A stretch of 64,000 nt of DNA from Mesobacillus persicus. GTDB lineage: Bacteria; Bacillota; Bacilli; Bacillales; Cytobacillaceae. Positions 16,163 to 27,037 of this stretch are shown here, one piece after another. The notes under the pieces are model-generated. The model made no database searches. It saw only the letters and a program-made list of their open reading frames with translations, and was not told the DNA's origin. The position numbers and the translations under genes are program-made. The stretch is taken from the NCBI RefSeq assembly GCF_900109925.1, contig NZ_FOBW01000013.1:62001-126000 (forward strand), written 5' to 3'. Positions within the stretch are counted from its first letter, which is position 1, and the number at the start of each line of letters is the position of its first letter.

Positions 16163-17353
16163 ATGGAATATCGTTTAACAGTGAAGTCAAAGTATGCAAA
16201 TAAGTACAAAAGTGGCTATCCGCTTATTTTTAAGGAAGCAATCGTCAATTTGAAAGATGTGAATGAAGAAGGTTCAATCGTCAAGCTTGTTGATGAACGG
16301 ATGCAGTTTCTTGCTAAAGGCTATTATGGAAAACAAAATAAAGGCTATGGTTGGGTATTGACTAGAAATGAACAAGAGCAGTTTAATCAGGACTTCTTTA
16401 AGCAAAAGCTCCAGGAAGCGATTAAACGGAGACAGCATTTTTACGATCAGCTAGATACAACTGCTTTTCGTGTTTTTAACGGAGAAGGCGATGGCATTGG
16501 CGGTGTAACCATTGAATACTTTGCTGGCTATTACTTATTTAATTGGTACAGCGAAGGGATTTATACTTTTAAGGAGTTAATTATTGGTGCTTTAAAAGAA
16601 TTAGTAGAGTTTAAAGCAATTTATCAGAAAAAGCGTTTTGATACGAAGGGCCAGTACATTGAAGAAGATGACTTTGTTACGGGTGAGCGAGGCGAATTCC
16701 CGGTAATTGTTAAGGAAAATGGGGTCAATTATGCTGTTTACCTTAATGAAAGTGCGATGGTGGGTGTCTTCCTGGACCAGAGGGACGTTAGAAGGACGAT
16801 ACGCGACCGATATGCCAACGGGAAGACGGTTCTTAATACCTTCTCTTATACAGGCGCCTTTTCTGTCGCAGCGGCCTTAGGAGGGGCTTCAAAAACGACC
16901 AGTGTGGATCTAGCTAACCGTAGCCTTCCGAAGACACAAGAACAGTTTAGCATCAACGGCATTGATGCCGAGGAGCAAGATATTCTTGTCATGGATGTTT
17001 TCAAGTACTTCAAATACGCAGTAAAGAAAAACCTAAAGTTTGATATGGTTATTCTTGATCCACCAAGCTTTGCACGATCGAAGAAATTTGTCTTTAGTGC
17101 GGAGAAGGATTATAAGGACTTGTTAAAAGAAGCGATTGCGATTACGGAGAAAAACGGTGTCATTGTCGCTTCAACCAACGCTAGCAATTTTGACATGAAT
17201 AAATTTAAAGGATTTATCAAAACAGCCTTTAAGGAAAGCAATGAACAATATAGCCTCATGGAGGAGTTTTCTTTGCCAGAAGACTTTAGAACCATTAAAG
17301 CCTTTCCAGAAGGGGATTATTTGAAGGTTTGTTTTATTCGAAAGCAATCATAA
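16163..17353 (+). CDS. Class I SAM-dependent rRNA (cytosine-5) methyltransferase, RlmI/YwbD-like
   Basis: A 396-residue protein: N-terminal PUA-like domain (about 1-75), a middle RRM-like part, and a C-terminal Rossmann methyltransferase domain. The SAM-binding motif is seen as VLNTFSYTGAFSVAA near residue 224, the acidic TSVDLANRS strand follows, and the catalytic-region motif is VILDPPSFARSKK near 304. The family modifies a cytosine in 23S rRNA in E. coli (RlmI), and B. subtilis has a like-sized homologue (YwbD). The target base here is inferred. It is monocistronic with its own promoter and convergent with gdhA. Confidence 0.85.
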   Translation: MEYRLTVKSKYANKYKSGYPLIFKEAIVNLKDVNEEGSIVKLVDERMQFLAKGYYGKQNKGYGWVLTRNEQEQFNQDFFKQKLQEAIKRRQHFYDQLDTTAFRVFNGEGDGIGGVTIEYFAGYYLFNWYSEGIYTFKELIIGALKELVEFKAIYQKKRFDTKGQYIEEDDFVTGERGEFPVIVKENGVNYAVYLNESAMVGVFLDQRDVRRTIRDRYANGKTVLNTFSYTGAFSVAAALGGASKTTSVDLANRSLPKTQEQFSINGIDAEEQDILVMDVFKYFKYAVKKNLKFDMVILDPPSFARSKKFVFSAEKDYKDLLKEAIAITEKNGVIVASTNASNFDMNKFKGFIKTAFKESNEQYSLMEEFSLPEDFRTIKAFPEGDYLKVCFIRKQS

Positions 17354-17360
17354 TGCATAT

Positions 17361-17397
17361 AAAAAGGGTGGAATCCGAATTGGATATCCACCCTTTT
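17361..17397. terminator. Bidirectional terminator between rRNA methyltransferase and gdhA
   Basis: AAAAAGGGTGGA and TATCCACCCTTTT form the stem. A and T tracts on both sides suit the two convergent genes. Confidence 0.88.
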
Positions 17398-17407
17398 GAA
17401 TTTGAAT

Positions 17408-18850
<1,443 letters not shown>

Positions 18851-18883
18851 TTAGTTTTTAATATGCAGAATTATAAAACTATT

Positions 18884-18900
18884 TATTGATCTAATCAATA
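18884..18900. promoter_or_regulatory. LysR-type operator between gdhA and gltC-like gene
   Basis: TATTGAT-CTA-ATCAATA is a perfect 7-3-7 inverted repeat containing the T-N11-A pattern of LysR-family boxes. It lies midway between the divergent starts of gdhA and the LysR-type gene, 57 bases before the regulator start. Confidence 0.6.
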
Positions 18901-18956
18901 TAAATAGTAGATGAAAATGATGCCGATGTGAGATGATTAATAGAGAGGTGAGTAAA

Positions 18957-19871
18957 TTGGAGCTAAGACAAATTGAGTATTTTATTGAAGTAGCAAAGCG
19001 GGAGCATGTGACGGAGGCGGCTTTAAATTTACATGTTGCACAGTCAGCAGTGAGTAGACAAATCTTTAACCTTGAATCAGAACTAGGGGTTGAGCTATTC
19101 ATTAGGGAAGGAAGAAATGTGCGGTTAACTCCAATCGGGAGGAACTTTTTAGAGCATATGGAACAGGTAAAAAAAGTCATTGAAAATGCCAAAGGAGAAA
19201 TTAGTGACTATCTTGACCCTGAACGCGGGACCATCCGGATAGGGTTTCCAAGTAGTTTGGCTGCATATACACTACCAACAACCATATCTGCCTTTAGGGA
19301 ACGATATCCGAATGTAAAATTTCAGCTAAATCAAGGTTCCTATCATGAGTTAACTGAAGGTGTGATAAAGGGAGATTTTGACTTGGCCTTAATAGGTCCA
19401 GTTCCAAAACACGGAAAAAAAATCACTGGGAAGACCTTATTTACAGAAAAAATTGTAGCCTTGCTGCCAGTAAATCATCCTTTAGCAGAACTCCCCTATA
19501 TTGAATTAGACCAGCTTCGAAATGATTCATTTATTTTGTTTCCAAAGGGGTTCATTTTGCATGACATGATTGTTGATGCTTGTGAGCAACAGGGTTTTCA
19601 ACCGACAGTAAGCTTTGTGGGCAAGGACATCGACGCGATTAAGGGTTTGGTTTCTGCAGGCCTTGGAATCGCGCTTATCCCTGAAATCACATTAGTAGAT
19701 AGCCTTCCACGGCTAACGGTAAAGAAGCGATTGGTTAAGCCTGAAATTAGCCGTACAGTGGGCATTATTATACCAAGTGAGCGAAAGCTTCTTCCAACAG
19801 AAGTGGTATTTTATGAATTTATCCAAGAACTGTTTTCGAAGTTAAACCAGTTTCAAAATGACCTTTTTTGA
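18957..19871 (+). CDS. gltC: LysR-family regulator, GltC-like
   Basis: A 304-residue LysR-type regulator: winged helix-turn-helix at residues 1-60 (LHVAQSAVSRQIFNLE) and a two-lobe effector-binding domain. The sequence closely follows the pattern of B. subtilis GltC, for example MELRQ at the start, REHVTEAA, EYLDP-RGT-like text around residue 90, and DIDAIKGLVSAGLGIALIPE. The TTG at 18957 is chosen because it reproduces the GltC start and has AGAGGTGAG upstream; the ATG at 18933 would add eight residues. GltC senses 2-oxoglutarate and glutamate. Here the divergent gene is gdhA, the likely target. Confidence 0.82.
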   Translation: MELRQIEYFIEVAKREHVTEAALNLHVAQSAVSRQIFNLESELGVELFIREGRNVRLTPIGRNFLEHMEQVKKVIENAKGEISDYLDPERGTIRIGFPSSLAAYTLPTTISAFRERYPNVKFQLNQGSYHELTEGVIKGDFDLALIGPVPKHGKKITGKTLFTEKIVALLPVNHPLAELPYIELDQLRNDSFILFPKGFILHDMIVDACEQQGFQPTVSFVGKDIDAIKGLVSAGLGIALIPEITLVDSLPRLTVKKRLVKPEISRTVGIIIPSERKLLPTEVVFYEFIQELFSKLNQFQNDLF

Positions 19872-19921
19872 TTAGTAATATCAGCTTCAGGATTTTAACA
19901 AGAATCCCAAAGAATACAGGG

Positions 19922-20932
19922 TTAATATAAAATAAATAATATGAGAAAATAGATGGCCATTGTATTTAATCCAAGTGGTACAGCAAACTGGGCCCATTCC
20001 TTACTTGTAATATTCAATTTACCGGCTGCAATGATATTTGGGATGTTTCCAGGAATGAGCATTCCACCGCTAATAAGCAGCCCGAGTAAAATTGCTTGAA
20101 TCGTGTCAGAATCCATTGCTGGGCTAATTTCAGCTGCAGCGAGCGTTGCATTGTCTAAAACGGCTGAAAGCATATTCACCCAATAGAGAATAGTTGGATG
20201 TAAATCAAGGATATAGGTTGTGATTAATGGTTCGAAGCCGTTGCCGAGAAAGGTTAGGCCCATGACAAATAAGTAGATTTTAAGGGACCGTAATAGGATT
20301 TGGGCGTAGCCCTCCGGCTGTTGATCTAGGTCCAACCCTTTTGCATTTTTACGTGGATTCACAAGAATCATTGTTAAAAATCCAAATACTACAATTGCAA
20401 GGACAACCTCTGGACCGATTAGTTTAAATAAGTAAAAGAAATCTTGATTTAATTTTCCAACGGTGATGGTGGATAATGGTTCGCCAATGGGTGTTAACGC
20501 TGCCCCGAGACCGATGGAAAAACAAGCAATGATTGTAAGACGTACGCGTGATTGACGATTAAGTGGCAGGACATTCACAATAATCACCAGAATAATTGCC
20601 GCAATAATGGCCGTGATCAAACTTGAAACAAGCCCTAAGACCATGACTGTTAACCCAGCAAATATGCGCGGTGACAATGTTCTACTTAATGCTTGAATCG
20701 ATTTTTCAAGCTGGACATGTAACCATTTTGTGAGCAGACCAGCTACTAAAACGGCAATGGTAATCCTAATGGGATCAATCAGAGCCTTCTTCATTAAATC
20801 TTCGCTCATAATTCCACTTACTGTTGCAGCAGCAATCCCCATAACAAATAAAAAAACCTCTAAATTGCGCTCAACCTTTTGCACAGTAAACGGCAAAAAT
20901 AACACCATGACTAAAATAATTAATAACCCCAT
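19922..20932 (-). CDS. DUF1646-family predicted cation transporter
   Basis: A 336-residue membrane protein with about nine or ten helices, including GLGAALTPIGEPLSTIT (about 150-166) and a near-symmetrical GMLIPGNIPNIIAAGKLN element near 290. The pattern resembles ion transporter (NhaD-like) folds and the DUF1646 family. Role and ion are unknown. It stands alone, convergent with the gltC-like gene with only 50 bases between them and no clear terminator. Confidence 0.72.
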   Translation of the reverse strand: MGLLIILVMVLFLPFTVQKVERNLEVFLFVMGIAAATVSGIMSEDLMKKALIDPIRITIAVLVAGLLTKWLHVQLEKSIQALSRTLSPRIFAGLTVMVLGLVSSLITAIIAAIILVIIVNVLPLNRQSRVRLTIIACFSIGLGAALTPIGEPLSTITVGKLNQDFFYLFKLIGPEVVLAIVVFGFLTMILVNPRKNAKGLDLDQQPEGYAQILLRSLKIYLFVMGLTFLGNGFEPLITTYILDLHPTILYWVNMLSAVLDNATLAAAEISPAMDSDTIQAILLGLLISGGMLIPGNIPNIIAAGKLNITSKEWAQFAVPLGLNTMAIYFLILFILY

Positions 20933-21081
20933 TACGCTCCAAATCCTTTACATTAGAATGTATAACCTATCCTATTAAAGACTTGTACAAAAAATCACTC
21001 CACGAGGTGAATTTTAATATGAAATAAATGGTTAGTGATTGAGAATACCTTTTGAGATTTGCTTTTTACATATAGCCGCGG

Positions 21082-21335
21082 TTGGTGCCCTAAGTCGGTT
21101 GAAGAAGGGGGAGAAAGGTCACCAACGAGGTGTCTTGGTGCCCTAAGTGGGTTGAAGAAGAGGGAGAAAGGTCACCAATGAGGTGTCTTGTTGCCCTAAG
21201 TCGGTTGAAGAAGAGGGAGAAAGGTCACCAATGAGTCGTGTTGATGCCCTAAGTCGGTTGAAGAAGAGGGAGAAAGGTCACCAATGGGTGGTCTTGTTGC
21301 CCAAAGTCGGTTGGAAAATAGGTGCAAAGCTCAAC
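21082..21335. repeat. 53-bp tandem repeat, four units plus a decayed fifth
   Basis: Units start at 21082, 21135, 21188, 21241 and 21294, each exactly 53 bases apart. Each reads TTGGTG/TTGTTG, then CCCTAAGTCGGTTGAAGAAG, a purine stretch, AAGGTCACCAA and a 9-base linker. The unit ends are complementary (TTGGTG and CACCAA). The fifth unit loses similarity after about 30 bases. Confidence 0.92.
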
Positions 21336-21433
21336 ATGTACGAACTAAAAGTCAACTGACTCTTAAGAAAGCTGTTTTCTAAAAGATTGTTGTTTTACAT
21401 AGTCTTTGTGAATGAGAACTTTGGATGAAACCG

Positions 21434-21493
21434 GTTGATTGGAGCGGAAGGCGCCCGCCCCGCGGAAAGCAAGCGCCTGAAGCGGAAATCAAC
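21434..21493. repeat. Long intergenic palindromic repeat, copy 2 (internally deleted)
   Basis: A 60-bp form keeps both ends of the ~130-bp element (GTTGATTGGAGCGGAAGGCG and GAAGCGGAAATCAAC) but lacks the central CTCCTGCGGGAG and AGGAGGCTC blocks. It is flanked by imperfect inverted arms: GCTGTTTTCTAAAAGATTG near 21370 and its counterpart near 21500-21525. Confidence 0.85.
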
Positions 21494-21547
21494 CTTTCCT
21501 TGTTCAATAGCAACAATGTTTATGAAAACAGCCTTTAGCCTCCCCAA

Positions 21548-21568
21548 TCTTAAGAAACTCTTAAGAAA
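21548..21568 (+). promoter_or_regulatory. Direct-repeat operator of the two-component system
   Basis: TCTTAAGAAA occurs at 21548-21557 and again at 21559-21568, an 11-base period typical of OmpR-family response regulator sites. It is about 70 bases before the response regulator start. Another TCTTAAGAAA lies at 21361-21370. Autoregulation is a reasonable inference. Confidence 0.5.
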
Positions 21569-21635
21569 AATGGTCGCCTTTCATTAAGATTTACTGTTTA
21601 AAATAAAGACAAGGTTGAGGACAGGAGAGTGGAAC

Positions 21636-22328
21636 ATGTCTACATATAAGGTTTTGGTTGTTGATGATGATAAGGAAATTCGAGATGCCATTGAGATTTA
21701 TCTTAAGAATGAGGGGATCACAGTGATTAAGGCGCAAGATGGTATCGAGGCAATCGAAGTTTTAAATGAACAAACGATTCATTTAATCGTGCTTGACATA
21801 ATGATGCCTCGGCAAGATGGCATATCGACGGCTTTTAAAATTCGTGAGGAAAAGAATATCCCCATCATCATGCTCAGCGCCAAAAGTGAAGATACCGATA
21901 AAATCCTCGGCCTCCAAGTTGGTGCGGATGATTATGTGACCAAGCCCTTTAATCCACTTGAATTAATCGCTCGAGTAAAGTCACAACTAAGGCGGTATGT
22001 AACGCTAGGGACGTTTGAAGGGGCCAACAAGCTCATTGATTTAAACGGACTAACCATTGACCCTATTGCCAAGGAAGTCACCGTTAATGGGGACATCGTG
22101 AAGCTAACGCCAATTGAGTATCGCATCGTTGAACTATTAATGAAAAACGCCGGCCGTGTGTTTTCTATTGACGAAATCTATGAACGAGTCTGGAAAGAAC
22201 CTGGCATTAATGCTGAAAACACGGTTGCCGTCCACATTCGTAAAATTCGCGAAAAGATTGAAATCAACCCGAAAAATCCAAGGTATTTAAAGGTGGTATG
22301 GGGAATTGGATACAAAATCGAGAAATAA
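21636..22328 (+). CDS. OmpR-family response regulator
   Basis: A 230-residue response regulator. The receiver domain has acidic residues VVDDDKE at the start, the phosphoacceptor D54 in VLDIMMPRQDG, and K in VTKPFNP near residue 105. The C-terminal winged helix ends VVWGIGYKIEK. The ATG at 21636 has AGGAGAG upstream; an in-frame TTG at 21615 has none. It overlaps the following histidine kinase gene by 23 bases. It is similar in layout to VanR-type regulators. Likely targets are itself and uppP downstream. Confidence 0.9.
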   Translation: MSTYKVLVVDDDKEIRDAIEIYLKNEGITVIKAQDGIEAIEVLNEQTIHLIVLDIMMPRQDGISTAFKIREEKNIPIIMLSAKSEDTDKILGLQVGADDYVTKPFNPLELIARVKSQLRRYVTLGTFEGANKLIDLNGLTIDPIAKEVTVNGDIVKLTPIEYRIVELLMKNAGRVFSIDEIYERVWKEPGINAENTVAVHIRKIREKIEINPKNPRYLKVVWGIGYKIEK

Positions 22329-24522
22329 ACTTTTAAAACTAGTTGCAGTGGTCTGTCTATTTACAATTGGAATCAGTGGGGTTTTTACAACCGTTAAATC
22401 CGGTGGAAAGTATTTTAAAAATTACTATCATACCGATGAGTTTCGTCAGGAATATTATCAGTTTGTCGATCTATTATCCCTTTTTGAATTAAAGAGATTG
22501 ACAAAGGAAGAAGTAAAAAAGGCGATAACGGTAAGTGCGGAAGAGGTTGAGGAGCACCGGATACGATATGGTGATTTAGCTAGTCAAATAGCCAATATAG
22601 AAGAACAGTATCGTTTTAAGATTGAAGACGCAGAAGGTGCAAATGAAGAATTAGCCGATATCTACAGAGCAGAACGCGATGCAAAAATTGCCGACATTAC
22701 AGAAAACTTCAAGAATGACGACCACGTACGTAAAAAGATTGTGAAAGAGAAGGAAGAACAAGTAGATGAATATTTTCACAATATTAAAGACTATCGTAGT
22801 CTGTACAATCAATACAAAGGTTCTTTTAGTTATTATTTGAAAAATACAGAGACAGGAAAAGTGGTTACCAATTTAGCCGGTATAGAGGATAAGCCTGTTG
22901 AAGCACTCATTACTAAGCAAAACTCTAATTTTATTCAATATTACCCTAGTAAAGACACTGGTTATCTAACTGGGGAAGAGCACCATGTGTATGGTTACTA
23001 TAATGATGTCATTTTAGAGGTCTATGGAGGACAGACCTTTGAAGGCGTGATTGCGGTACCAAAGTCAAAGGCAGCAAACAGCGTGGTAAAAGGCTGGTCC
23101 AGTGACTATGAAAAAAGGCAAGCTGGGATGATTATCTTTGCTATTGCTAGCCTAGCTGCACTTATACTGAGTTTCTTTTTAAGAAGATGGGCAAGCATGC
23201 CAGTACAACTAGAAAGGAAATTGACCCATTATTATGGACGAATTCCAATTGACGTCAGAGCGGTTTTAGCAGGATTAACAGCAATTTTTGTGGTGATTAG
23301 TTTCTTTTTAATCAGTGACACGATCCTATACTTTGAAATAGGGGAAACGTTTGTTGTCATAGTATTGGCTACGTTCCTGATGCTTGCCTTACTCTTCCAA
23401 GGGAAATGGCTACTAAGAGATTGGGAGAAGGGTGCAGAACCGGATTGGAAAAGGGTAGCTCAACTCCAACAAGAATGGAAGAATAGCTTAATTAGTAGAC
23501 TGTTTGAACTGTTGAGAGCGTTCTTTTTAAACCGTAGCATTGGTGTGCAAATGCTCATTCTATTAAGTGGCGTCTTTTTATTAGGGGCCTGTACGGTTGT
23601 CGTTATGATTCAACCAGCCTTTGTATTGGTCCTTTTCATCCTTGTGATAGTAGGAATATTATCGCTAGTTGTTTTGCTGAAATTTACGGGTTATTTTAAT
23701 AAAATTGTTGAGAATACTGATGAGTTAGCGGCAGGGAGAATGGGAGCAGACCTACCTATAAAGGGGAAGTCGGTGCTTGGAAGACTTGCGGGAAACATCA
23801 ATGTCCTCAAGCATGGAGTGAAAAATTCCCAAAATGAACAGGCTAAAAGTGAGCGAATGAAGACAGAACTGATTACAAATGTCAGCCACGACTTGCGTAC
23901 ACCGTTAACGTCGATCATTACCTACAGCGAGCTTTTAAAAACGCCAGATTTAAGTGAGGCTGACCGTGCGGCCTATATTGAAGTGATTGATCGTAAGTCG
24001 AAACGGTTGAAGGTATTAATCGATGACTTATTTGAAGCCTCCAAAATGGCCAGTGGTAGCGTCGAGCTCATAAAGGAACGAGTGGATCTAGTTCAGCTTC
24101 TTCAACAGGCGTTAGCGGAGCATAATGAAGATATAGATCAGACTACGCTAAAATTTCGCGTGACAAACCCGGAAACACCAGTATACTCAATTGTAGATGG
24201 TCAAAAGTTATGGCGTGTCTTTGATAATTTGATTAACAATATTCTAAAGTATTCTTTGGAAAATACGAGAGTTTTTATCGCCTTGCAAAAAGTGGATGAT
24301 AAAGCGATGATTACGTTTAAAAATATTACGAAGTATGAATTGGCCGAAAGCGTAGATGAGCTGTTCGAGCGGTTTAAGCGGGGGGATGAGTCGAGGCATA
24401 CAGAGGGCTCTGGATTGGGATTAGCTATTGCTAAATCGATTGTTGACCTTCATGAAGGGAAATTAGATATTGAGGTCGATGGAGATTTATTTAAAGTGAC
24501 GATTACACTAGATACGGTTTAA
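22306..24522 (+). CDS. Membrane sensor histidine kinase with large extracytoplasmic domain
   Basis: A 738-residue kinase, starting at TTG inside the regulator gene. A first helix (about 9-29) is followed by a ~230-residue, charged, partly coiled extracytoplasmic domain. Several more helices follow (about 265-285, 315-335, 340-360, 410-460), then a HAMP-like linker, the H-box NVSHDLRTPLTSI with phosphorylated H528, the N-box DNLINNILKYS and the G-box GSGLGLAIAKS. The multi-helix input module is larger than in ordinary VanS-type kinases. It probably senses cell-envelope or lipid-carrier stress, since uppP follows 46 bases downstream; that is inference. Confidence 0.88.
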   Translation: MDTKSRNKLLKLVAVVCLFTIGISGVFTTVKSGGKYFKNYYHTDEFRQEYYQFVDLLSLFELKRLTKEEVKKAITVSAEEVEEHRIRYGDLASQIANIEEQYRFKIEDAEGANEELADIYRAERDAKIADITENFKNDDHVRKKIVKEKEEQVDEYFHNIKDYRSLYNQYKGSFSYYLKNTETGKVVTNLAGIEDKPVEALITKQNSNFIQYYPSKDTGYLTGEEHHVYGYYNDVILEVYGGQTFEGVIAVPKSKAANSVVKGWSSDYEKRQAGMIIFAIASLAALILSFFLRRWASMPVQLERKLTHYYGRIPIDVRAVLAGLTAIFVVISFFLISDTILYFEIGETFVVIVLATFLMLALLFQGKWLLRDWEKGAEPDWKRVAQLQQEWKNSLISRLFELLRAFFLNRSIGVQMLILLSGVFLLGACTVVVMIQPAFVLVLFILVIVGILSLVVLLKFTGYFNKIVENTDELAAGRMGADLPIKGKSVLGRLAGNINVLKHGVKNSQNEQAKSERMKTELITNVSHDLRTPLTSIITYSELLKTPDLSEADRAAYIEVIDRKSKRLKVLIDDLFEASKMASGSVELIKERVDLVQLLQQALAEHNEDIDQTTLKFRVTNPETPVYSIVDGQKLWRVFDNLINNILKYSLENTRVFIALQKVDDKAMITFKNITKYELAESVDELFERFKRGDESRHTEGSGLGLAIAKSIVDLHEGKLDIEVDGDLFKVTITLDTV

Positions 24523-24568
24523 TAACTTTTGCAGCCAAGAATAATTTTGATCATAAAGAGGTAGAACG

Positions 24569-25399
24569 ATGACAATTGAGATCTTTGATTTAATAAAAGC
24601 GATTATTCTTGGTATTGTTGAGGGGCTGACAGAGTTCGCCCCAGTTTCTTCAACTGGGCACATGATTATCGTCGATGATATGTGGCTCCAATCAAAAGAA
24701 TTCCTTGGGAAATATGCTGCCAACACGTTTAAGGTTGTTATCCAGCTCGGCTCAATTTTGGCCGTTGTCATTATTTTTAGAAATAGATTTATTGAAATGC
24801 TAGGCCTAGGGGCGCGAGGAGAAGAAAACTCTAAAGGCCGCTTAAAGCTATCTCAAGTAATTGTCGGGCTCCTACCAGCTGGGATTCTAGGTTTGTTATT
24901 TGAGGATTATATCGATGAGCACTTATTTTCTCTTAATACCGTTTTGGTCGGCTTAGTAGTTGGGGCTATTTTTATGATAATCGCAGACCTTTCTCGTAAA
25001 AAGGGTCCATCGGTTGAAAGTGTGGATCAAATTAGCTATAAACAAGCGTTTACGGTTGGCCTCATTCAGTGTTTTTCCCTGTGGCCAGGGTTTTCACGGT
25101 CAGGTGCAACGATTTCCGGAGGAGTTTTGCTAGGGATGAGCCACCGGGCAGCCGCTGATTTTACCTTTATCATGGCTGTACCAATTATGGCCGGGGCAAG
25201 CTTCATCTCATTGGTTAAGAATTGGCAGTATTTTACGATTGATGCCTTGCCGTTCTTTATCACTGGGTTTATTACCGCATTTGTTTTTGCAATGATTTCG
25301 ATTCGGTTCTTTTTGAAACTAATCAATAGAATAAAACTTATACCGTTTGCGATTTATCGAATTGTACTGGCGCTAGTTATTTATCTTTTATATTTCTAA
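24569..25399 (+). CDS. uppP: Undecaprenyl-diphosphate phosphatase (BacA type)
   Basis: A 276-residue membrane enzyme that dephosphorylates undecaprenyl diphosphate, recycling the lipid carrier for peptidoglycan synthesis and giving bacitracin resistance. Both family signatures are intact: EGLTEFAPVSSTGH near residue 17 and PGFSRSGATISGG near residue 171. AAAGAGGTAGAACG precedes the ATG. It follows the histidine kinase closely and ends at a strong terminator, so the three genes probably form one unit. Confidence 0.94.
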   Translation: MTIEIFDLIKAIILGIVEGLTEFAPVSSTGHMIIVDDMWLQSKEFLGKYAANTFKVVIQLGSILAVVIIFRNRFIEMLGLGARGEENSKGRLKLSQVIVGLLPAGILGLLFEDYIDEHLFSLNTVLVGLVVGAIFMIIADLSRKKGPSVESVDQISYKQAFTVGLIQCFSLWPGFSRSGATISGGVLLGMSHRAAADFTFIMAVPIMAGASFISLVKNWQYFTIDALPFFITGFITAFVFAMISIRFFLKLINRIKLIPFAIYRIVLALVIYLLYF

Positions 25400-25402
25400 A
25401 AA

Positions 25403-25452
25403 TAAAAAGGCTGACTCGAATGGTTCTGTTCCATTTGAGTCAGCCTTTTTCT
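25403..25452. terminator. Bidirectional terminator between uppP and pepT
   Basis: AAAAAGGCTGACTC and GAGTCAGCCTTTTTC form the stem, with an inner paired part around AATGG and CCATTT. It serves both convergent genes. Confidence 0.92.
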
Positions 25453-26684
25453 TATGCTTTTTCTTCGAATAATTTGGCGATTTCTATGATGACGTTCACG
25501 GCTTTTTCCATATTATCAACGGAAATATATTCATAACGTCCGTGGTAGTTCTCTCCACCGGTAAAAACGTTCGGGGTTGGCAATCCCATATAGCTGAGCT
25601 GTGAGCCGTCGGTGCCACCGCGAATTGGTTTAACGATAGGTTGGATGCCAAGGTTGACCATGGCTTGATGAGCAAGGTCGACAATATGCTTCACAGGTTC
25701 AATTTTATCCTTCATATTATAATACTGGTCGTTCATTTCAAGGGTGATTCGGTCTTGTCCATATTTCTTTTGGAGGTCATCCACGATGGATGTTATCGTT
25801 GCTTTCCTATCTTCAAACTTTTCACGGTCATGGTCACGAATGATATAAGCGAGCTTCGTTTCTTCAACGTCTCCGTGGAAAGAGATAAGATGATAGAAAC
25901 CTTCATAGCCTTCCGTGTGTTCTGGTGCTTCCTCTACAGGTAGGCGGCTGTTTAATTCCATCGCAATCTTGGCGGAGTTGACCATTTTGCCTTTTGCGGT
26001 ACCAGGATGAACATTCTTTCCTTTGATTGTAATTTTAGCGGCAGCCGCATTAAAGCTCTCATATTCAAGCTCGCCCAGTGGGCCGCCATCCATTGTATAA
26101 GCGTATGTAGCGTCAAAAGCTTTGACATCAAAACGGTGGGGTCCTCTACCAATTTCCTCATCAGGGGTAAAAGCCACCCGAATTCGTCCATGCTTGATTT
26201 CAGGATGCTTGATCAGGTGGTCCATTGCCGTCATGATTTCCGCAATCCCAGCTTTATTGTCAGCACCAAGAAGCGTGGTTCCGTCTGTCGTGATTAGGGT
26301 GTGACCTTTGTATTGAGAGAGCTCAGGAAACTCCTTGGTTGATAGAAAGATCTGCTGGCTTTCGTTTAAAGTAATGTCATTTCCATCGTAGTTTTCGATA
26401 ATCTGAGGATTGACGTTCTTTCCTGTAAAATCAGTCGCGGTATCGACATGGGCTAAGAAGCCAATCGTTGGAACATCTTTGGTTGTGTTTGCCGGCAGAG
26501 TCGCCATGACATACCCATTTTCATCGATTGTCACGTCTTCCATGCCGATTGCTATTAATTCTTCGACTAGTTGATTAGCGAGTGTTATTTGACCTGGTGT
26601 TGATGGACACGTTTCGCTACTTTCATTTGATTGCGTATCGACTTTTACATAGGAAGTAAATCGTTTAATGATTTGATCTTTCAC
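25452..26684 (-). CDS. pepT: Peptidase T (tripeptide aminopeptidase)
   Basis: A 410-residue zinc aminopeptidase of the M20 family that removes the N-terminal residue of tripeptides. The metal-binding HVDTATDF motif is near residue 78, [12 protein letters not shown] near 140, the catalytic [14 protein letters not shown] near 172, and [17 protein letters not shown] with a later metal-binding histidine near the C-terminus. It is full length for the family. The stop lies inside the shared terminator. Confidence 0.94.
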   Translation of the reverse strand: MKDQIIKRFTSYVKVDTQSNESSETCPSTPGQITLANQLVEELIAIGMEDVTIDENGYVMATLPANTTKDVPTIGFLAHVDTATDFTGKNVNPQIIENYDGNDITLNESQQIFLSTKEFPELSQYKGHTLITTDGTTLLGADNKAGIAEIMTAMDHLIKHPEIKHGRIRVAFTPDEEIGRGPHRFDVKAFDATYAYTMDGGPLGELEYESFNAAAAKITIKGKNVHPGTAKGKMVNSAKIAMELNSRLPVEEAPEHTEGYEGFYHLISFHGDVEETKLAYIIRDHDREKFEDRKATITSIVDDLQKKYGQDRITLEMNDQYYNMKDKIEPVKHIVDLAHQAMVNLGIQPIVKPIRGGTDGSQLSYMGLPTPNVFTGGENYHGRYEYISVDNMEKAVNVIIEIAKLFEEKA

Positions 26685-27037
26685 TTTTTATCCAACTCCC
26701 AAATATTTGATAGCAATAGTTTATCACAAAGGCTGTGTTGGTATTAAAAGCATATTCTTGGTTAAGATTACATGCGCATTGAAAAAATATTTCGATTTCC
26801 TAATGATTTTTTTGTCGAGCGCCTAGTTTCTTCGGCCTATTTTATTAGTGTGATATAACAGACTATTGGTAAATTATTGATAATGGATAGGTATATTATC
26901 CTGCTATCTATGAGGGAATGAGGCTAATTTTGCTGAATTTTATGATATTGGTATAGTCATATTTACACTGTTTTCTGAATATTGTATATGTTACGATTTA
27001 TCCACTAATTAATTCGTAACCCGAAAGGAGAACACCG
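26685..27037. other. Intergenic region with protease promoter
   Basis: A gap of 353 bases, AT-rich. A promoter is suggested by TTTACA (26962-26967), a 17-base spacer and TATATG (26985-26990). Apart from that I see no repeat or gene. Confidence 0.55.

Larger units (their letters stand above)
20933..21635. other. Repeat-rich intergenic region before the two-component system
   Basis: A gap of about 700 bases with a 53-bp tandem repeat (21082-21335), a shortened copy of the long palindromic element (21434-21493) with outer flanking arms, and tandem TCTTAAGAAA boxes near the next promoter. I see no gene in it. Confidence 0.8.

Noticed and set aside
21082-21335. CRISPR array
   Set aside because: The repeats are contiguous 53-base units with only 9 similar linker bases, not unique spacers, and no cas gene is nearby.
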